This document shows positions 42,425 to 51,433 of a stretch of 64,000 nt of DNA, in pieces. The stretch lies in NCBI RefSeq assembly GCF_000237805.1, contig NZ_CM001376.1, positions 982,349 through 1,046,348 of the forward strand. Direction: 5' to 3'. Source of the stretch: Jonquetella anthropi DSM 22815. Its GTDB lineage: Bacteria > Synergistota > Synergistia > Synergistales > Dethiosulfovibrionaceae. Both the position numbers and the translations under genes were made by a program. The notes under the pieces are model-generated. The model saw only the letters and a program-made list of their open reading frames with translations. It was not told where the DNA came from and searched no databases. Numbering within the stretch: the stretch's first letter is position 1; every line of letters begins with the position of its first letter.

Positions 42425-43954
42425 TTAAGGACGACTGATTAACTGACTAAAATCGACCCTATTTTCGTCAAGCCATCCCTCTGAATGCCCCCAAAATGTC
42501 TCCGCAAGGTTCAAATGCTTTTCTAAGCCCGCTCTCTTAATCGTTTCCATAATTTCACGATGACCGTCAAGCAACATGCTCTTTTCGTCCACCGTCAATA
42601 CTTTTCGATTCAGCATGACAGGCTTGCCATCGACAAAAACCGTTTCGACATCCTGACCGACTGCCCGTTGGATGAGTCTGTGAACGGGCAGCAGTTCTGG
42701 CATGAGATGAGGCTGAAAAGCGTCAACGATAATAACGTCAGCTTTTTTGCCGAGCTCAAGAGACCCTATTTCGTCATCCCAGCCAACAGCCTTTGCAGCG
42801 TCAATTGTGATCATTTCGAGCAATTTCCCCGTCGGCAATACACATTCATCATGTAAAAGCATTCGCTGTATTAACTGGGTCTTATGGGCCGCACGGAAAA
42901 GATCAAAAGAAGTGCGCGGAGAATTACCATCAGTTGTAACAGCGACATTGCAGCCCAACTCAATGAGCTCTGGAATTGGACAGCGCCCACTGCTCTGTCC
43001 CACCCCCGGAGTGCTTGTGACATTTGTTTTTGTCTTTGCGAGAATCATTGCCTCTTCAAAAGAAATACCTGTGCAATGCTGTAAATGGACGTCCGGCCCG
43101 AGAAGCGCGTCATCGCACTGTGAAGCAAGTCGAATCATGCCGCCAAAAGCTTCTGTGTGAATTCTCGTTTTGTACTTCGCCGCAACCTGACGCACTCTTT
43201 TCATCATGTAGCGGTCATGGTCCGTCAGTTTCACCGCCACATCAGCTGCCGAAGAACCTGAGCCGAAAATCGACGTCAAAAGGACAAAGGGCGCGATAAA
43301 AACGCGAATTCGATCGTTAGCGCTATGGTTCCACTGGTCAATAGCTGCCTCAGCTCCGGCCATTAATTCATCAAAGGTATATTCCTTTTCTATCCTCTTC
43401 CCGTTAACAATCCGGCTAAATTTTCGAGGGAACGGAGGATTGGAAGGCCCAACAGCCACTATGTTCCGAATTCCAACTTCGGCATATCCTTGAACGCAGT
43501 TGCCGGCAAATACAGGATCGTCGCTTCTCTGGGCTGAACTTATTACAGAGACGCCGCAGGTAACACCCATTCTAAGGCGTTCCAGCGCCGCGACTCGGCT
43601 TTCTTTCAGCCAGTATTCATCGGTTGTGAAATGGTGATATGTCGGTGTGGCAATATCCATCCATAAGCTGGGAGTATCTGAGCCAATTCCTTTAAACAAC
43701 GCATGCCCTGCGTGCCCGTGAGCGTCAACTAAACCGGGCATAATGATTTTATGAGTGCAGTTTATGATGTTGTCACAGACATAATGGCCTTCAATTTCTT
43801 GTTTTGATCCAACGCCTATGATTTTTTCCCCGAGTATCGCCACAGCCCCGTCACAAATAATCCGACGCGATGTGTCCATTGTGACGACTGTGCCTCCGCT
43901 TAAGATGAAATCGACGTGTTGCTTTTCTGCTTTTTGTTTGTCATTGCATATCAC
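42425..43954 (-). CDS. Amidohydrolase (TrzN/SsnA-like deaminase family)
   Basis: This 509-aa protein has the complete mononuclear metal site of the deaminase group: HxH at 79 and 81 (DAHGHAGH), IHTEAFGG, QHCTG and TTDGNSP (final Asp). The group includes guanine deaminase, S-adenosylhomocysteine/methylthioadenosine deaminases and triazine hydrolases; the substrate cannot be assigned. Start GTG at 43954 has GAGGAG 9 nt upstream; TTG further upstream overlaps that site. The gene is more AT-rich than the ureide genes downstream of it. Confidence 0.8.
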   Translation of the reverse strand: MICNDKQKAEKQHVDFILSGGTVVTMDTSRRIICDGAVAILGEKIIGVGSKQEIEGHYVCDNIINCTHKIIMPGLVDAHGHAGHALFKGIGSDTPSLWMDIATPTYHHFTTDEYWLKESRVAALERLRMGVTCGVSVISSAQRSDDPVFAGNCVQGYAEVGIRNIVAVGPSNPPFPRKFSRIVNGKRIEKEYTFDELMAGAEAAIDQWNHSANDRIRVFIAPFVLLTSIFGSGSSAADVAVKLTDHDRYMMKRVRQVAAKYKTRIHTEAFGGMIRLASQCDDALLGPDVHLQHCTGISFEEAMILAKTKTNVTSTPGVGQSSGRCPIPELIELGCNVAVTTDGNSPRTSFDLFRAAHKTQLIQRMLLHDECVLPTGKLLEMITIDAAKAVGWDDEIGSLELGKKADVIIVDAFQPHLMPELLPVHRLIQRAVGQDVETVFVDGKPVMLNRKVLTVDEKSMLLDGHREIMETIKRAGLEKHLNLAETFWGHSEGWLDENRVDFSQLISRP

Positions 43955-43973
43955 TAGACAACACTCCTCTTTC

Positions 43974-44018
43974 AACAACAGTGCAGGGAGATGACAGCAC
44001 CCCCCTGCTCCTGTTGTT
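43974..44018 (-). other. Hairpin between the binding-protein gene and the amidohydrolase gene
   Basis: AACAACAG (43974-43981) and GCAGGG (43983-43988) pair with CCCTGC (44003-44008) and CTGTTGTT (44011-44018). There is no T run on the minus strand, so it is more likely an mRNA stability or attenuation element than a full terminator. Confidence 0.6.
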
Positions 44019-44034
44019 TAATCCGAATCGTTTG

Positions 44035-45540
44035 TTATTTTGCCAGTTTTACCTTGTTAAACTCATAAATCCCGCGACGATGCAGCGGGAATTCGGCTAT
44101 ACGCCGACTGATACCCGTGACCTGCTCCCCACCGTACCAATAAAGTGCCGGCACTTTATCCAAGAAATAGCGCTGCACTTCCTTGTATACCTCTGCCCGC
44201 TCCGGCCCTTCAGGCGTCGAGGCTCCTTTATCAAGCAGTTCGTCAAACTTTGGATCATTAAATCGAGCATCGTTCGTCGCACCGATGCCGCGGCTGTGAT
44301 ACAGTCTGCCAAGAGCGAACTCCGGATCCGGGAGGTTGTTTCCCCAGCCGCTCATTGAAATTTCGAAGTCGCCTCTTGTTAAACAGTCCAGCAGCGCGCC
44401 GTATTCAAGCACTTGGATATCAGCGGTGATACCGACCTCACCTAACATCGCCTGAGCGATTGTTGCCGCATCGACGCGCTCTTTTGATTCGTTGACTTTA
44501 ATCGTGACGTGAAGATCTTTGACTCCAGCTTCCTTTAAGAGAGCCTCTGCTCCTTCAACATCATAATCGTGTTCAGGCAAAGTATCGTCATAGTAAACCA
44601 TACCTTGGGGCAACGGACCTTTGGGAGCATACCCAACGCCGCGATAAACGGCTTTTTGAATGCCGGCAACGTCAAGAGCTTTGCTGAAGGCCTGCCGAAC
44701 TCTCACATCATTGAACGGCGGCTTCGAGCAGTTAAGGACAAAGAAATCCTCGCGAAGATCTTTGCGGCGCAGCAGCTTCAAATTGGGGTTGTCGGCAATT
44801 CTGTTGATGTCGTTGACGTTTACTTTAAAGATCATGTCGACGCTGCCGCTCTCAAGCTCGATTGTTCTGACCGAAGATTCTGGCACGGCTCTGATGATTA
44901 ACGTTTTAAAATCAGCTTTATCGCCCCAATAGTCATCGTTCCGTTCAAGAACGACTCTGTCGCCCTTCCTCCAGCTGACAAACTTAAAGGGGCCTGTGCC
45001 CACCGGATGTTCTACATACTTGTCCCCAAGCGCCTCCATCGTCTTTTTGTTCACGACACTGCCCCAAACTTCAGTAAAAGCATAAAGCAACGGGGTAAAA
45101 GGCTTTTTCATATGAATGACGATGGTATAGTCATCTTTTATTTCAACGTCTTTAATGTCATTAAGCAAAACGTTTGCCCCAGTTGCTGTAACCGTCGTCC
45201 GCCCGCGATCGATCGTGTACTTTGCATCTTCAGCGGTAAAAGGCTCTCCGTTATGGAACCAAACGCCCTTCCGAAGGTGCAAAATATACGTCAAAGGATC
45301 CGGCGTTTCCCAACTTTCAGCAAGACGCGGCACTAAATTTCCTTCAAGATCCTGCCACAGCAAGTGGTCATAAATGCAAAGGAACGTTTGGGCACTTCCT
45401 GCATCTCCGGTGAGCATAGGATCGAGAGTTTTAATGTCCGTGCTGTTCGCAACGATTAGCGTGTCTGGCTCGTTGTGAGCAAACGCCGCAGGCGCAAGAA
45501 AAGCCGCTAATGCAACTGATAACATTAATTTCTTGATCAA
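44035..45540 (-). CDS. DppA-like peptide ABC substrate-binding protein
   Basis: This 501-aa exported family-5 binding protein has a signal peptide at residues 1-21. The mature part starts PDTLIVANSTDIKTLDPML. FHNGEPFTAEDAKYTIDRGR, GTGPFKFVSW and NDDYWGDKADF are typical. Start is TTG with AGGAGGGA upstream. It is very similar to the neighbouring frameshifted paralogue, with the same C-terminal 19 residues. Ligand unknown: a peptide or a ureide. It may be co-transcribed with the amidohydrolase genes that follow. Confidence 0.9.
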   Translation of the reverse strand: MIKKLMLSVALAAFLAPAAFAHNEPDTLIVANSTDIKTLDPMLTGDAGSAQTFLCIYDHLLWQDLEGNLVPRLAESWETPDPLTYILHLRKGVWFHNGEPFTAEDAKYTIDRGRTTVTATGANVLLNDIKDVEIKDDYTIVIHMKKPFTPLLYAFTEVWGSVVNKKTMEALGDKYVEHPVGTGPFKFVSWRKGDRVVLERNDDYWGDKADFKTLIIRAVPESSVRTIELESGSVDMIFKVNVNDINRIADNPNLKLLRRKDLREDFFVLNCSKPPFNDVRVRQAFSKALDVAGIQKAVYRGVGYAPKGPLPQGMVYYDDTLPEHDYDVEGAEALLKEAGVKDLHVTIKVNESKERVDAATIAQAMLGEVGITADIQVLEYGALLDCLTRGDFEISMSGWGNNLPDPEFALGRLYHSRGIGATNDARFNDPKFDELLDKGASTPEGPERAEVYKEVQRYFLDKVPALYWYGGEQVTGISRRIAEFPLHRRGIYEFNKVKLAK

Positions 45541-45639
45541 TATATTTCCCTCCTTAAATTATTTGGAACACAAAATAAAGATTTCCGTTATGAAAACCTC
45601 ACGAACATTTACCTTGTCAGAGCACGTCTACATATCTTC

Positions 45640-47143
45640 CTACTTCGCCAGTTTCACTTTGTTGAATTCGTAAATACCTCGACGATGCAGCGGGAATTCA
45701 CTGATCCGTTTGCTAATAGCTATTACCTGCTCGCCTTCTGACCAATAGATCACAGGGACCTGTCCTAGGAAATAACGCTGCACCTCTTTATATAACGCCG
45801 CACGCTCGTCGCCGTCAGGCAGCAACGTTCCCTTATCCAGCAACTCGTCCATTTTCGGATCGCTGTAGCGGGCCCACGATTCCGCGCGTGTGATAGAGCC
45901 GGGACATTGCATATTCAGGATCTGGAAGGTTATTTCCCCACCCTAGGAGCGAGACATCAAAATCTCCCCTATCGAGAATATCAAGCAGTGCTCCGTACTC
46001 TAAAACTTGAATCTCGGCGTTAATTCCCACTTCAGCCAGCTGAGCTTGGGCAATTGTCGCCGCGTCGATTCGTTCCTTCGACTCATTAACGCGAATAGTG
46101 ATATTCAGTTGCCCCACGCCGGCTTCTTTCAAAAGAGCCCGCGCTCCCTCAACATCCTGCACAGGCATAGGCAGCGTATCGTCGAAGTACCTCATTCCCA
46201 ACGGCAGCGGGCCACGAGCTGCGCGCCCTACGCCTCGGAAAACTGCTTTTTGAATTCCTACAATGTCCAAGGCTTTCGCAAAGGCTTGTCGCACACGTAC
46301 GTCGTTAAACGGGGGCCTTGAACAGTTCAAAATATAGTAGTCGGAACGGAGTTCGGGACGACGGAGCACCTGAAGTTTCGGGTTTTCGGCGATTCGGTTA
46401 ATATCGTGAACATTTACTTTGTAAATCATATCAACCGAACCACTTTCCAACTCAATCGTTCGGACCGAAGTCTCAGGAATGGCACGAATGATGAGGTTTT
46501 TAAACTCTGCTTTATCACCCCAATAATCATCGTTGCGCTCTAGGACAACCCTATCCCCTTTAGTCCAACTAACAAATTTGAACGGTCCCGTGCCGATTGG
46601 GTGCTCAAAATATTTGTCGCCCAGTTTCTCCATCGCTTTCTTGTCCATAACGCTGCCCCAGACTTCTGTGAAAGCGTACAAAAGAGGCGTGTAGGGCTGA
46701 CTCATATGAATCACAATCGTATAGTCTTCCTTAATTTCAACTTCCTTAATATCCTTTAACAGGACGTTGGCCCCCGTCGCAGCAATCGTCGTCCGTCCGC
46801 GGTCGATAGTAAGCTTAGCGTCCTCTGCGGTAAACGGGTCTCCGTTATGGAACTTCACGCCACGGCGAAGATGCAGAATGTACGTCAAAGGATCTGGAGT
46901 CTCCCAGCTCTCTGCCAAACGAGGGATAAGGTTGCCTTCTAGATCCTGCCACAGCAGATGATCATAGATGCTCAGGAAGACTTGTGCGCTGACAGTGTCA
47001 CCGGTGTACATCGGATTCAAGGTCTTAATATCTGCAGAATTCGCGACGATTAACGTGTCAGGCATATCATGAGCCATTCCTGTACCAACGGCTCCGCAGG
47101 CAAGACATGCCGCAACTAACAGAGAAATACCGCGTCTTTTCAT
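45640..47143 (-). pseudogene. DppA-like peptide-binding protein, frameshifted
   Basis: This is a paralogue of the 44035 gene in two frames. The first runs from ATG 47143 (signal peptide MKRRGISLLVAACLACGAV) to RLYHTRG and then breaks off, ending at 45833. The second, from about 45890 to 45640, resumes with ESWARYSDPKMDELLDKG and ends like the paralogue. By comparison, about three residues are also missing at the junction (45873-45890), so a small deletion is likely. It may be a real pseudogene or a sequencing error. It lies downstream of dppF1 and would have been part of that transport system. Confidence 0.85.
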
Positions 47144-47337
47144 CTGAACTTCGCCTCCCTCGTGATTTAAAAGATTACCTTTTAAAAATTTAGGACTCCG
47201 TAGTTCAAATTTTTCCGGCAACAACGTTTTATTTATTTTTTAGTTCCGCTTATAGCCTGACTTTGATATCTCTCCCCCCCTGACCCAGTTTTAGAAATAA
47301 ATTGACGCCACACGTTCCACTAAATCCTTGTTCCCTC

Positions 47338-48330
47338 TTATTCAGCCGATTTCACTAAATGGCAGGCGACGAAGTGATTAGGAGCGACCTCTTTCAGCTC
47401 AGGCGTCTGAGCCGTGCAGATGTCCTTCCGGAATCGGCACCGGCCGGCAAACCGGCAGCCCGCCGGCGGGTTCACCGGGCTCGGAACGTCACCTTCCAAC
47501 AGGATTCGCTCCCGCTTCACTCCAACTTTCGGAATTGGAATGGCCGACAGCAGCGCTTGGGTGTACGGGTGCAGCGGGTTCTTGAAGATTTCTTTGTCCC
47601 CGGTGAGCTCCACCATGGACCCCAGGTACATGACCGCTATCCGGTCGCTCAGGTGTTTAACCACGCTCAGGTCGTGGGAGATGAAGACGTACGTGTACCC
47701 GTTGTCGCGCTGTAGCTGGCACAGCAGGTTCAGTACCTGCGCCTGTATGCATACGTCCAGCGCCGATACCGGTTCGTCAAGGACGATGAAGTCCGGGTTG
47801 AGCGCTAAGCTCCGCGCGATGCCGATTCTCTGCCGGCGGCCTCCATCCAGTTCGTGCGGGTAGGTGCCGATCAAACGGCGGGCAAGCCCGACGGTGTCCA
47901 TGAGCTCCAAGATCCTGTCGTTCATGGCTTTTTTGCTGCTGTACACTTTGTTGACGATGAGCGGTTCAGCGATGAGGTCGGCGACGCTGAGCCGCGGGTT
48001 GAGGCACGAGTACGGGTCTTGGAAGACGATCTGGACTTTCTTCCGCATTTCTTTCATTTCTGATTTGCTGAACTTGAGGATGTCGCGGCCGTCGAATTTG
48101 ACTTCTCCGGACGTGGCGTCCAGCAGCCGGATCATGGTGCGCCCGAGGGTGCTTTTGCCGCAGCCCGATTCGCCAACGAGGCCGAGCGTTTCGCCCCGTT
48201 CGATGCTGAAGCTGACGTCGTCTACGGCGTGAAGCAGGCCTCGTTTGGTCTTGAAGTACTTTTTCAGGTGGTTGACTTCCACCATGGGGGTATGGGGAGC
48301 GGCTGCTGGTTCTTTCATGATTTCCGTCAT
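47338..48330 (-). CDS. dppF: Peptide ABC transporter ATPase DppF (copy 1)
   Basis: This 330-aa ATPase has Walker A GESGCGKST, Q loop VFQDPYSCLNPRL, signature LDGGRRQRIGIA (LDGG for LSGG) and Walker B IVLDEPVSALDV. The C-terminal cysteine-rich oligopeptide domain (CRFAGRCRFRKDIC) may bind an Fe-S cluster. It is identical in protein sequence to copy 2 (59260-60252) except for the last few residues. ATG at 48330 follows GGGAGAG; GTG at 48339 overlaps the dppD stop. Confidence 0.93.
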   Translation of the reverse strand: MTEIMKEPAAAPHTPMVEVNHLKKYFKTKRGLLHAVDDVSFSIERGETLGLVGESGCGKSTLGRTMIRLLDATSGEVKFDGRDILKFSKSEMKEMRKKVQIVFQDPYSCLNPRLSVADLIAEPLIVNKVYSSKKAMNDRILELMDTVGLARRLIGTYPHELDGGRRQRIGIARSLALNPDFIVLDEPVSALDVCIQAQVLNLLCQLQRDNGYTYVFISHDLSVVKHLSDRIAVMYLGSMVELTGDKEIFKNPLHPYTQALLSAIPIPKVGVKRERILLEGDVPSPVNPPAGCRFAGRCRFRKDICTAQTPELKEVAPNHFVACHLVKSAE

Positions 48331-49295
48331 GGCCGTCACTCTCCCTTCACGCCTGCTGTGGGATTGAGAATCGGGCAGGCGGCGTAGTGGCCCGGAGCGA
48401 CTTCTACCATCTGAGGCTCAATTTTGGTGCATTGGTCGACGGCGTAGGGGCACCGGGGATGGAACGGGCAGCCGGGCGGAAGGTCAGTCGGGTCGGGCAT
48501 GAGTCCGTGAATGACTTTGAGTTCGTCCTGGTCTTCGTCCAAGTCGGGGATGGAGTTGAAGAGCCCTTCGGTGTACGGGTGCCGCGGCTTGGTGTAGAGC
48601 GAGAGGGTGTCCGAGTACTCGACGACCCGGCCGGCGTACATGATGGCGACTTTGTCGCACATTTCTGCCACGATGCCGAGGTCGTGGGTGATGAGGATGA
48701 CCGACGTGTTGAACTTGACCCGCAGCTGTTTCATCAGTTCCAGCACCTGAGCCTGAATGGTGACGTCCAAGGCGGTGGTGGGTTCGTCGGCGATAAGCAG
48801 CGCCGGGTTGCACGCCAAGGCGATGGCGATGACGACCCGCTGTTTCATTCCGCCGGAGAACTGGTGCGGGTAGTCGCCGCAGCGTTCGCGGCGGATTCCC
48901 ACCAGTTCCAGCATGTCGCCGGCTTTCTCGAGCGCCTCTTTTTTGCTCAAGTTCTGATGCAGTTCGATCATTTCGGCGATCTGCTCGGCGACGGGAATAA
49001 CCGGGTTGAGGCTGGTCATCGGGTCCTGGAAGATCATGGCGATTTTGTCGCCGCGGATCTCGCGCATCTGGTGCTCGCTCTTTTTCAGCAGGTCTTCGCC
49101 TTCGAAGTAGATCTCTCCGGACTGGATCTTGGAGGGGGGAGTGGGAAGCAGGCGCATGATGCCGAGCGCGGTGGTCGTTTTGCCCGCGCCGGTCTCGCCG
49201 ACGAATCCCAGAGTCTCGCCGTGGCCGAGCTGCAGGTTCAGCCCCTCGACGGCGTGGACGTCGCCGGACTCGGTGATGTAGTGAATGGTCAGGTC
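47354..49295 (-). repeat. 1942-bp inverted repeat, left copy (dppD-dppF)
   Basis: It is nearly identical to 58295-60236 in the opposite orientation, equal in length and without indels. I saw only a few substitutions, for example near 48647 and 49106. The match stops sharply near the start of dppD and near the end of dppF. Confidence 0.92.
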
Positions 49296-49346
49296 ACGAA
49301 TGTCAAGAAGCGGGGCAGCGTCGTTCTTAAGAGTCTGTTCAGTCAT
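48336..49346 (-). CDS. dppD: Peptide ABC transporter ATPase DppD (copy 1)
   Basis: This 336-aa ATPase has Walker [11 protein letters not shown] loop [13 protein letters not shown], signature [12 protein letters not shown] and Walker [14 protein letters not shown]. The C-terminal oligopeptide domain carries [14 protein letters not shown]. Residues beyond about 18 are almost identical to copy 2 (one Glu/Asp change seen, in IYFEGED). The first 15 residues differ and mark the edge of the repeat. Confidence 0.93.
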   Translation of the reverse strand: MTEQTLKNDAAPLLDIRDLTIHYITESGDVHAVEGLNLQLGHGETLGFVGETGAGKTTTALGIMRLLPTPPSKIQSGEIYFEGEDLLKKSEHQMREIRGDKIAMIFQDPMTSLNPVIPVAEQIAEMIELHQNLSKKEALEKAGDMLELVGIRRERCGDYPHQFSGGMKQRVVIAIALACNPALLIADEPTTALDVTIQAQVLELMKQLRVKFNTSVILITHDLGIVAEMCDKVAIMYAGRVVEYSDTLSLYTKPRHPYTEGLFNSIPDLDEDQDELKVIHGLMPDPTDLPPGCPFHPRCPYAVDQCTKIEPQMVEVAPGHYAACPILNPTAGVKGE

Positions 49347-49358
49347 GGCTCCGCCTCC

Positions 49359-50228
49359 TTATCGTTTCAGCTTCGGGTCAAGCGCGTCGCGCAGACCGTC
49401 GCCCACGAAGTTCAACGCCAGTATGGTGATCATGATGGCCAAGCCGGGGAACAAGGTCATGTAGGGGTAGTCGCGAATATAGCTTCGCCCGCCGGAAAGC
49501 ATGGCGCCCCACTCGGGCGTGGGCGGCTGAATGCCCAGACCGATGAAGCTCAGGCCGGCGGCAGAAAGAATTGCGCTGGCAACGCCAATCGTCGCTTGAA
49601 CAATCAACGGGGCCATACTATTGGGAAGAATGTGCTTAAGAATGATTCGCCAGTCTGAGCTGCCGACAGCTCTCGCCGCCTCGACGAACTCCTGACCTCG
49701 AAGCGTCAGGACGGCCCCTCGGACAATTCGCGCGTAATGCGGCATAGAAGCAAAACCCACGGCAACCATCAAGTTGAACAGTCCCGGCCCAAGCGACGCT
49801 GCAATTGAAATCGCCAGCATCATCTGCGGAATTGACAAAAGAATATCCATGCCTCGCATGATAATGTTGTCTAATTTTCCGCCGTAGTAGCCGGCAAGCG
49901 CTCCCAAAAGGCCGCCCGCTACAGTTGAAATTCCAACTGCAATGAATCCAACAAAAAGAGAAATTCTCGCGCCGTAAACTATTCTGCTGAATATGTCTCG
50001 CCCAAACTCATCGGTGCCGAACCAAAACTCTTTGCACGGCGCAGTGTATGCCATCATCAAGTTCTGCTTAGAAAATTTGAATGGCGCGATCTTATCGGCA
50101 AATATGGCCGTGAGAAAAAGTAATATAACAATAGCTAACCCAAAAACAGCCAACGGGTTATGACAAAACTGATGCCAAATTGCCCGAAATCCTCGTAGGT
50201 TTTTCTTTTTTTTCACGCTGTCAGTCAT
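49359..50228 (-). CDS. dppC: Peptide ABC transporter permease DppC (copy 1)
   Basis: This 289-aa permease has six helices. FGTDEFGRDIFSRIVYGARISL and the EAA loop EAARAVGSSDWRIILKHILPN are typical DppC (motifs: FGTDEFGRD, EAARAVGSSDWRI). Similar to, but clearly diverged from, copy 2 at 57364. ATG at 50228 follows GAGGGGA. The gene is more AT-rich than copy 2, while the adjoining dppD is not. Confidence 0.92.
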   Translation of the reverse strand: MTDSVKKKKNLRGFRAIWHQFCHNPLAVFGLAIVILLFLTAIFADKIAPFKFSKQNLMMAYTAPCKEFWFGTDEFGRDIFSRIVYGARISLFVGFIAVGISTVAGGLLGALAGYYGGKLDNIIMRGMDILLSIPQMMLAISIAASLGPGLFNLMVAVGFASMPHYARIVRGAVLTLRGQEFVEAARAVGSSDWRIILKHILPNSMAPLIVQATIGVASAILSAAGLSFIGLGIQPPTPEWGAMLSGGRSYIRDYPYMTLFPGLAIMITILALNFVGDGLRDALDPKLKR

Positions 50229-50239
50229 TTTCGGTCCCC

Positions 50240-51169
50240 TCACTTGTACTGCGCCTTAATGCGCGGATCGACGTACGCATAGAGCAAGTCGACCAATAAA
50301 TTGACTAAGCTAACCGAAAATGCGATAAACAGCACCCCGCCTTGGACTGTCGGATAGTCCCGCATCTTGATCGAATCGACCATCAGCCGGCCGACGCCAG
50401 GTATGGAGAAAATTGATTCGGTTAAAAGCGCACCACCCAGCAGGTTGCCAAACTGCAAGCCAGCAACGGTAATGATAGGAATCAACGCATTTGGAAGCGC
50501 GTGGCTCCAAATGACGCGAGACTCCTTCTGTCCCTTGGCGCGAGCAGTGCGAATGTAGTCCTGACGGATAACCTCCAACATTGAGGACCGGGTCATTCGG
50601 GTAAGAATTGCTAAAGAGCCAAACGCCAGTGAGAGCGACGGCAATATCATCGCTGAAAACGTGCTGAACCCGGAAGAAGGGAACCACCCCAGTTGAACTG
50701 AAAAAAACAGAATCAACAACAGCCCCAGCCAAAAGGAGGGCATAGAGATACCGATTAAAGCAAACACCAGCACGACCGAGTCAAGAAAAGAATATTGCTT
50801 AATCGCCGATACTATCCCTAAAGGAATTCCGATCAACACTGAAAAAAGGGTTGCAAGCCCTGCCAGAAGGCAGGTGTTTGGAAATGCAGAAAGGACGTCT
50901 GCGAGAACGGCATGCTTGGTAATATACGAAGTACCAATATCTTGATTGAAAACAGCGTTATAGAGGTATCGTCCAAACTGAACAAAAAAAGGATCATTCA
51001 GTCCCTGAGCAGCTCTGAACTGCGTTAATGCCTCCTCACTTGCCTGCTCACCTAAAATCAATTTCGCCGGATCCCCTGGCGTCAAATACAGCATCGTGAA
51101 AATCACGAAGGCAACGCCTACCAATACCGGCACCATCGAAAACAACCGTTTAAATATGTATCGATGCAT
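50240..51169 (-). CDS. dppB: Peptide ABC transporter permease DppB (copy 1)
   Basis: This 309-aa permease starts MHRYIFKRLFSMVPVLVGV, with LTPGDPAKLILG near the start, the EAA loop YIRTARAKGQKESRVIWSHAL (key part RTARAKGQKE) and DPRIKAQYK at the end. It is homologous to copy 2 at 56424 with many substitutions. It is the first gene of the left dpp operon. The 200-bp AT-rich region upstream (51170-51375) should hold the promoter, but I see no convincing boxes. Confidence 0.92.
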   Translation of the reverse strand: MHRYIFKRLFSMVPVLVGVAFVIFTMLYLTPGDPAKLILGEQASEEALTQFRAAQGLNDPFFVQFGRYLYNAVFNQDIGTSYITKHAVLADVLSAFPNTCLLAGLATLFSVLIGIPLGIVSAIKQYSFLDSVVLVFALIGISMPSFWLGLLLILFFSVQLGWFPSSGFSTFSAMILPSLSLAFGSLAILTRMTRSSMLEVIRQDYIRTARAKGQKESRVIWSHALPNALIPIITVAGLQFGNLLGGALLTESIFSIPGVGRLMVDSIKMRDYPTVQGGVLFIAFSVSLVNLLVDLLYAYVDPRIKAQYK

Positions 51170-51369
51170 GCTCCAGTCTCCTCCTTACCCTCTCGATAGC
51201 CCTCTTTTGCGTCTCCTGACACAACGTTACCCGATTAAACCGCCACCGTCATTATTATCAAAAAACATATAACAGCTATTTTTTGATTGATAAACACTAA
51301 ACGCCCTCGGAAAATCCGCCGTGATACTTTTATAACAATAATAACGCGATATTTTTAGCTTTTAGAGAC

Positions 51370-51404
51370 AAAAAACATGGCCGCCTGTCAGTCAGGCGGC
51401 CATG
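51370..51404 (-). terminator. Terminator of the pucR-like gene
   Basis: A 12-bp perfect stem (51376-51387 with 51393-51404, loop TCAGT) is followed on the minus strand by TTTTTTGTC. Confidence 0.9.
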
Positions 51405-51433
51405 AGTGTAGCGTTTTTTGGATTTTTTTACGG

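Noticed and set aside
48387-49658. 423-codon plus-strand frame opposite dppD and dppC copy 1
   Set aside because: The same frame recurs opposite the right dppD copy, which shows that it only follows the coding strand.
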